Assembly (NCBI GenBank): GCA_934654755.1
Contig: CAKUGQ010000004.1
Span: 52,224 to 116,223 of the forward strand
From: an uncultured Oscillospiraceae bacterium
GTDB taxonomy: Bacteria; Bacillota; Clostridia; Oscillospirales; Oscillospiraceae
Length of the DNA: 64,000 nucleotides
Reading direction: 5' to 3'
The position numbers and the translations under genes are program-made. Positions within the stretch are counted from its first letter, which is position 1; each line of letters starts with the position of its first letter. Below, piece by piece: positions 59,209 through 64,000 of the stretch. The notes beneath the pieces are model-generated. The model searched no databases and was not told where the DNA came from. It saw only the letters and a list, made by a program, of their open reading frames with translations.

Positions 59209-61305
59209 ATGGCTATACCAAAGCTGAAAAAGCAGGATGTTATTGATGCCCTGAAATTGATCGACGAGAACGGAGTTCCCGAACATAACACAAGCGTAAA
59301 ATATGTACTTGTGTCTGAGGATGGGAAAAAATATCCGCCGAAGTATGTGGTAGCCGTTGCTGACCATTTGGCAAACAGCACGGATATTTCGACAGAATCC
59401 TTTAACAGCGTTTACGCAAAGAACTATCTGGAAAGTCTGGGCTTCTCCATCGAGACTAAGCAGCAAGAAAAATTTGAGTTATCTATTACTGCCGAAAGCG
59501 TCGAGTCAACAGATGAACGCTTTACAATGGATAATCTGAGCCTCGGTGATAACTATAAGCCGCTGGATGCCTGTTTCAAGAGGGCAAATGGAGACGTAAT
59601 CAAGCGAGCCTACAGCAAAGGCGAAAGAAGAAATTCCAATCAAACCTTGCCCCGCATTGCCTGTCAGGTGTTCGAGAAGCAGCTTGCTGCATTATCGGTT
59701 GAGGACAAGGAGAACTTCCCTGTCTGCAAATATAACCCGGACAGCGACGTAATCAGAGGTATTTATGCGAGTGTTGACGATTTCAAGAAGCACCGCAACA
59801 CAATAGAGTACCTGACATACGGCTATGACAACGGACGGCAGTTTGTTATCTATTGCTGGAATATTTTCTCTACGATTATCTTCGTTCAGGAATGTTTGAA
59901 GCGTTTCGGTGAACCGGGAGATCAGTTCATTTTGACATACCGCGAAAAAGATGAGAAGGAAACCGCAGCGGCAGAAACGGAAGCTGCTGTTCAGGAAGAG
60001 CTTGTTCAACAGTTCAAGAGATACCGAAATCCGTTTTCTTCCATGCTGATTGAATCAAAAAATCTGATTTTCAGAGGTGCGCCCGGTACCGGAAAATCTT
60101 ATCTTGCCAAAGAAATCGCTGCGGACATCATCAGCAATGGGTACTTTGACGATTACACACTTCTTACTGACGAGCAGAAAAAACAGGTTGAGTTCGTTCA
60201 GTTCCATCCGAGTTATGACTACTCTGATTTTGTTGAAGGACTAAGGCCGAAAATCAATGATGATGGGACAATGGGCTTTGAATTGCAGGATGGCATTTTC
60301 AAGAAGTTTGTTGCCCGTGCCAGAAAGAACTATGAGGACTCCCAAAAGTCCAGAGAAACCGTAGAAAAGGAAGTCACGGTTCAAGAATCCATGACAGAGT
60401 TTTTCTCCGGCGTTGAGTTTGGCGTTGACACATTTAAGACGATCAATGGAAATGAATTTACCATTACCGGCGTGGATGACGGGCATATCCATATTTCTAT
60501 TCCCGGAAACGCATCTGTCAACAGGCTTGCTCTGAGTTTGGATGAAGTTCGGAAGATGCTGGAATCCGGGCAGAAGTTTGAAAAAATAAAGGATATCACG
60601 TCCTTTTTCGGAAAGACGTTTGCTACGCAAGGATATTCCTATGACTTTGCCATCTATAAAGCAATCAAAGCAAAGAAAAGTACAATTTCAAAAGCAAAGG
60701 CAAAACAGGAGGAACTGAAAAAATACATATTCATCATAGATGAAATCAACCGCGGCGAGATTTCAAAGATTTTCGGTGAACTGTTCTTTGCAATAGATCC
60801 CGGTTATCGCGGCAAAGCCGGAGAAATCTCCACGCAGTATTCCAATCTGCACTCTGACCCCGGCGAAAAGCTCTATATTCCTGAAAATGTCTATATCATC
60901 GGCACCATGAACGATATCGACCGCTCTGTGGACAGCTTTGATTTTGCCATGCGTCGTCGCTTCCGTTTCGTAGAACTCAGAGCGGATGAGCGCCTTGAGA
61001 TGCTTGCGTCGCTGGAAAACGAGGAGTTGGAGGCTGAGGCAATCAGAAGGATGGCTGCGCTCAATAAGGCAATCGCAGAGGTCGAGGATCTGAATGAAAA
61101 TTATCAGATCGGAGCGTCTTACTTCCTGAAGTTGAAAACACTTGATTTTGACCAGCTTTGGACTGATTATCTGCAACCGCTCCTACAGGAATACATTCAG
61201 GGAATGTACGATGAGGAAGGAATTATGAATCGGTTCGCAAGGGCATACGGCTATCAGAAACCTGTCAGAGGTGATGCGAATGAAGTTACTCAGGATCAAG
61301 GATAA
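59209..61305 (+). CDS. mcrB: McrB-type restriction GTPase/translocase
   Basis: A 698-residue AAA+ protein of type IV restriction. An N-terminal reader-like module (about 1-90) contains KKYPPKYVVAVAD and an F-S-VYAKNYLESLGF phrase seen in DNA-recognition modules of such enzymes; what modification it reads is unknown. The AAA+ core has Walker A RGAPGTGKSYLAKEI near residue 290, IFIIDEINRGEISKIFGELF near residue 505 and GTMNDIDRSVDSFDFAMRRRFRF near residue 565. It translocates along DNA with McrC. AGGAGG lies before the ATG at 59209. The mcrC gene overlaps its end by 26 bp. Confidence 0.9.
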   Translation: MAIPKLKKQDVIDALKLIDENGVPEHNTSVKYVLVSEDGKKYPPKYVVAVADHLANSTDISTESFNSVYAKNYLESLGFSIETKQQEKFELSITAESVESTDERFTMDNLSLGDNYKPLDACFKRANGDVIKRAYSKGERRNSNQTLPRIACQVFEKQLAALSVEDKENFPVCKYNPDSDVIRGIYASVDDFKKHRNTIEYLTYGYDNGRQFVIYCWNIFSTIIFVQECLKRFGEPGDQFILTYREKDEKETAAAETEAAVQEELVQQFKRYRNPFSSMLIESKNLIFRGAPGTGKSYLAKEIAADIISNGYFDDYTLLTDEQKKQVEFVQFHPSYDYSDFVEGLRPKINDDGTMGFELQDGIFKKFVARARKNYEDSQKSRETVEKEVTVQESMTEFFSGVEFGVDTFKTINGNEFTITGVDDGHIHISIPGNASVNRLALSLDEVRKMLESGQKFEKIKDITSFFGKTFATQGYSYDFAIYKAIKAKKSTISKAKAKQEELKKYIFIIDEINRGEISKIFGELFFAIDPGYRGKAGEISTQYSNLHSDPGEKLYIPENVYIIGTMNDIDRSVDSFDFAMRRRFRFVELRADERLEMLASLENEELEAEAIRRMAALNKAIAEVEDLNENYQIGASYFLKLKTLDFDQLWTDYLQPLLQEYIQGMYDEEGIMNRFARAYGYQKPVRGDANEVTQDQG

Positions 61306-62596
61306 CTCCCAGCAGAAAAAAGATGCCTTTTCTCAAGTAGCGAGGCTGACAGGCAAAATTGCAGATAAAACATTGGAACAGCTTGAGAGTGAAGGTGTGT
61401 TCGTATTTCCTGAAACCGTAAAGGATGCAGAGGATATTACGCAAGATCAGATGATCCTCCAAAGCGTCAATGATACCTATCGCTCTGGTAATGTGATGGG
61501 TTTTCTTGGCTACGGTGATGAGCGGCTTGTGATCGCGTCCCGTTTTTGCGGAGAGGGTGAGGATTACTTTTTCCAGTATCTTTTAGACAAAGTTCTGGAC
61601 TTTCCAAATATCGTAGATTTGGATGCAGATGCCAATCAAGACAATCGGCTGTTCAATTTTCTGCTGTTTCTGTTTCCGTATTACCTCAAAGCAGCGATGC
61701 GGAAGGGCTTGTTCAAAAAGTATATCCGCCATAGGTACAATGATGGAAATGTAAAGGGCACGATTGATATCGCAAGACATATAGAGAAGAACACCCCATT
61801 TGTAGGAAATGTTGCATACAGCCAGAGAGAGTTTTCCTATGATAACAGTCTGATGGAGCTGGTGCGGCATACCATAGAGCTTATCAAAAGAAAGCCTTAC
61901 GGCAATAAACTTCTTATCAAAGTGAAAGACGAGGTAAAACTCGTTATAGATGCGACTCCGGGATATGAGCCGTATGACAGGCAGAAAATCATTGAACAGA
62001 ATAAAAAGAATACTGTCCGCCACGCTTATTTCAGAGAGTATCTCGCACTGCAGCGGTTGTGCCTCTTGATTCTCCGACATCAAAAACACCAAATCGGCAC
62101 AGGAGCGAGGCAGATATACGGTATTCTGTTTGACGGTGCATGGCTGTGGGAGGAATATATTAACTTGCTCATTGAAGATATCTTCTACCACCCAATGAAC
62201 AAGAGCGGCACAGGCGCTCAGAGACTGTTTGATAGAAATGTAGGCTTGATCTATCCTGATTTCATCAGCCGGAATAGCGAACCACGGATCATTGCTGACG
62301 CGAAGTATAAGCCTCTTGACAACATTGGCAACCGAGATTATTTACAAGTGCTTGCCTATATGTTCCGGTTTGATGCAAAGGCTGGTTACTATCTCTATCC
62401 AGAAGTGGAAGGGTCTGACGATTTGAAATTGTGGTTGAACCGTGGTTTGACCTATGAGAAAAATGTTATGGCGCGTGACGACATCAGCGTTATCAAGCAT
62501 GGCTTGAAAATTCCTATAGATGCGCAGAATTATTCAGAGTTTACCGCGAAGATGAAGGTTCAGGAGCAGGCATTTACAAGCGTATTCTATGCGTGA
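61280..62596 (+). CDS. mcrC: McrC-type restriction endonuclease subunit
   Basis: A 438-residue nuclease partner of McrB. The C-terminal PD-(D/E)xK core is visible as GLIYPDFISRN followed by IIADAKYKPL near residue 335, giving D...D-x-K. The N-terminal region (about 1-120) contacts McrB. The pair cleaves DNA carrying modified bases. The start is ambiguous between GTG 61271, ATG 61274 and ATG 61280; AGAGGTG best fits 61280. It overlaps mcrB, so the two are co-translated. Confidence 0.88.
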   Translation: MKLLRIKDNSQQKKDAFSQVARLTGKIADKTLEQLESEGVFVFPETVKDAEDITQDQMILQSVNDTYRSGNVMGFLGYGDERLVIASRFCGEGEDYFFQYLLDKVLDFPNIVDLDADANQDNRLFNFLLFLFPYYLKAAMRKGLFKKYIRHRYNDGNVKGTIDIARHIEKNTPFVGNVAYSQREFSYDNSLMELVRHTIELIKRKPYGNKLLIKVKDEVKLVIDATPGYEPYDRQKIIEQNKKNTVRHAYFREYLALQRLCLLILRHQKHQIGTGARQIYGILFDGAWLWEEYINLLIEDIFYHPMNKSGTGAQRLFDRNVGLIYPDFISRNSEPRIIADAKYKPLDNIGNRDYLQVLAYMFRFDAKAGYYLYPEVEGSDDLKLWLNRGLTYEKNVMARDDISVIKHGLKIPIDAQNYSEFTAKMKVQEQAFTSVFYA

Positions 62597-62679
62597 TTTT
62601 GTAGGAGAACACAGAACTGCATATCAATAATCGATCGGTTTTGATTGGAAATAATCCGTAGGAGTAAAGAGGAATCCCG

Positions 62680-62874
62680 ATGCCAGACAACAGGAACCGC
62701 AAACGACCGATACAGGTCAAATTCTTCGTAGACGAAAGAGAACTCGGCTTGATAAAGGCGAGGATGGCGCAGCTTGGGATAGAGAATATGAGCGCTTACC
62801 TTCGCCAAGTGGCGATCGACGGATATGAGAAAAAACCGGATATGCCTGAACGCCGTGAGCCGAAAAATCCCTGA
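62680..62874 (+). CDS. short MobC-like mobilisation accessory protein
   Basis: A 64-residue basic protein. NRKRPIQVKFFVDERELGLIK and LGIENMSAYLRQVAIDGY match the ribbon-helix-helix start of MobC-type relaxosome proteins in Firmicute integrative elements, which are usually about 110-120 residues long; this one is short and may be truncated. AGGAG and AGAGG lie before the ATG. A repeat-rich region resembling oriT follows directly. No relaxase is visible before the window ends. Confidence 0.65.
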   Translation: MPDNRNRKRPIQVKFFVDERELGLIKARMAQLGIENMSAYLRQVAIDGYEKKPDMPERREPKNP

Positions 62875-62939
62875 CTCACTTTCCGAAGATAGATTGATGT
62901 TCAGCTCCGCAGGAGCGCAGCCGATTTCTCTGAAATCGT

Positions 62940-63310
62940 TCAGGGGTTTGGGGCATTTCCCCAACAAGATTGCACGGGTGTATAAACACGAGCATTGCTT
63001 GCCAAGTGCGTTTCGCAGTTGGCAGGTAATGAGAAGTGGGTACCGCCGTGCATTGCTTGCCAGAATGGCAAGCTCCGGTGTGGGTACTCACCGGATTTGC
63101 TTGCTATTCTGCAAGGAAATCCCGGTCGTACCACGCCGGTTTTCGCAAGTGTAGCTACACTTGCTGTGCTTGCTATTCTCCGTTTCCCATGTTAGCAAGC
63201 GCCATTTCCCAAATGGAAATCGGCGGCAACCGCCGCCTTGTCTGCCCAAAAGCGAAACGGACGGACGGAAGTCAATGGCGGCGCAGCCGTTCATCTTGAC
63301 CATTGACGGC
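62940..63310. other. oriT-like region rich in inverted repeats
   Basis: No gene is supported in 62875-63390. The segment holds a perfect 20-bp palindrome GCAAGTGTAGCTACACTTGC (63145-63164), inverted pairs GCTTGCCA / TGGCAAGC (about 63055-63073) and TTGCCAA / TTGGCA (about 63000-63025), several TTGCTTG units, and a long outer pair ACGGACG / CGTCCGT around 63258-63320. Such clusters next to mobC mark transfer origins, but no nick site is identified. Confidence 0.4.
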
Positions 63311-63390
63311 GTTCGTCCGTTTTGCTACGCAGTAGCACTTGAACGAATATAATCGAAACAAATAAGCGTATTGATTGAGGTGTTAGGAGT

Positions 63391-63888
63391 ATGGATTGTC
63401 TAATTCGGAACGTACAGCAAGGTGATGAATTTGATTTAGCTTATATCCAAACAGAAAGTTGGAAGGCTGCGTTTAAGGATATCCTGTCTGCCGAGATACT
63501 GCAAATGTCCACCAATCTAAATCGTGCTACGGCAATGTATAAGCGATTGCTCGATGAGAATGTTGGCAATGGATATATTTTAGATGTGGACTCTCATCCT
63601 CATTGTATTGCATGGTGGGATACGGCGCGAGATAACGATATGCCTGATTATGCGGAACTCATCTGCATCCATAGCTTGCAAGACAACTGGAGAAAGGGCT
63701 TCGGAACTCAAATGATGCGCAGAGTCATGGGCGACATGAGAGCTGCTGGCTATGATAAGGTTATGCTTTGGGTGTTTACGAACAACATTCGAGCAAGAAA
63801 ATTCTATGAGTCGTTTGGCTTTTTCACACATGGAAAAGTTAAACCTTGTCTTGAAACAGAAGAAATTTGCTACGAGAGAAAATTATAA
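63391..63888 (+). CDS. GNAT family N-acetyltransferase
   Basis: A 165-residue cytosolic acetyltransferase. The acetyl-CoA loop is NWRKGFGTQMMRRVMGDM near residue 99, and LWVFTNNIRARKFYESFGFFTHGK near residue 127 is the typical GNAT closing motif. WKAAFKDILSAEIL near residue 25 occurs in a subgroup of cargo acetyltransferases. The substrate is unknown; resistance or toxin roles are possible. AGGAGT precedes the ATG. Codon use is AT-rich like the rest of the island. Confidence 0.8.
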   Translation: MDCLIRNVQQGDEFDLAYIQTESWKAAFKDILSAEILQMSTNLNRATAMYKRLLDENVGNGYILDVDSHPHCIAWWDTARDNDMPDYAELICIHSLQDNWRKGFGTQMMRRVMGDMRAAGYDKVMLWVFTNNIRARKFYESFGFFTHGKVKPCLETEEICYERKL

Positions 63889-63939
63889 CGAGTATTGTTT
63901 TAATCGTTATAACCATGAAAGCGAAGGAGGCTTGACGAA

Positions 63940-64000
63940 GTGAATCCAAAAGAAAATGGCAATGAGATCATCGAACTGACCGACGAGGAACTGGATGAGA
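63940..64000 (+). CDS. 5' end of a gene cut by the window
   Basis: AAGGAGG lies nine bases before GTG 63940, opening a frame of twenty acidic codons (start reads MNPKENGNEIIELTDEE) that runs off the end. Too short to name. Confidence 0.5.
   Translation, partial: MNPKENGNEIIELTDEELDE

Overview
The window looks like a chromosome segment of an anaerobic, spore-forming member of the Clostridia, most likely Oscillospiraceae/Ruminococcaceae. The evidence is the high-GC core genes, the sporulation gene spoIIP, an oxygen-scavenging flavodiiron-rubredoxin fusion, a selenium-type molybdenum hydroxylase locus, and dispersed palindromic repeats of the kind common in that family. No species is assigned.

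Layout. 1-7.6 kb is core: murA facing trxA, a short promoter-to-terminator transcript, a small membrane protein, a very large type IV pilin-like protein (2788-4662), a DUF2284 metal-binding protein and the flavodiiron-rubredoxin protein. 7.65-17.05 kb is an accessory island ending beside an initiator tRNA gene. It is a patchwork of integrative-element remains: a small zinc-ribbon protein, a truncated parB, a DUF3990/XRE toxin-antitoxin pair, a truncated cytosine methyltransferase, DUF4314, an AAA/DUF4143 ATPase, a large serine recombinase with a small partner, and an ApeA-like HEPN protein. 17.1-58.7 kb is core: a lipoprotein divergent from pstSCAB-phoU-phoPR, rpiB, an acyl-ACP thioesterase, spoIIP, prs-pth-mfd, a VanW protein, a heterodimeric ABC exporter divergent from a two-gene minimal SUF operon, GT2, GNAT, dus-ECF sigma-anti-sigma, a candidate structured RNA, a second giant pilin-like protein, a molybdenum hydroxylase/ferredoxin/cysteine desulfurase-like/YqeC operon, and a YdjI-YdjG-YdjH-like membrane-stress operon. 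59.1-64 kb is a second accessory segment: McrBC restriction, a MobC-like protein, an oriT-like region, a GNAT acetyltransferase and a gene cut by the window end.

How genes work together. The pst-pho cluster is a self-contained phosphate regulon with an 11-bp-periodic pho box. The SDMH-type locus makes a hydroxylase with dedicated maturation proteins. The zinc-ribbon/SPFH/TPM trio probably guards the membrane. The two islands carry most of the defence and mobility functions. Two families of palindromic repeats fill the intergenic gaps of the core and were not seen in either island, which supports later arrival of the islands.

Most notable points: two giant pilins each bracketed by repeats; a toxin-antitoxin module sitting between two truncated genes with operator-like repeats over its promoter; several structured, terminator-ended RNAs or leaders, one carrying a GACA microsatellite; and a minimal SufC-SufB operon with its own structured leader. 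All assignments were made by reading the sequence, without database searches.
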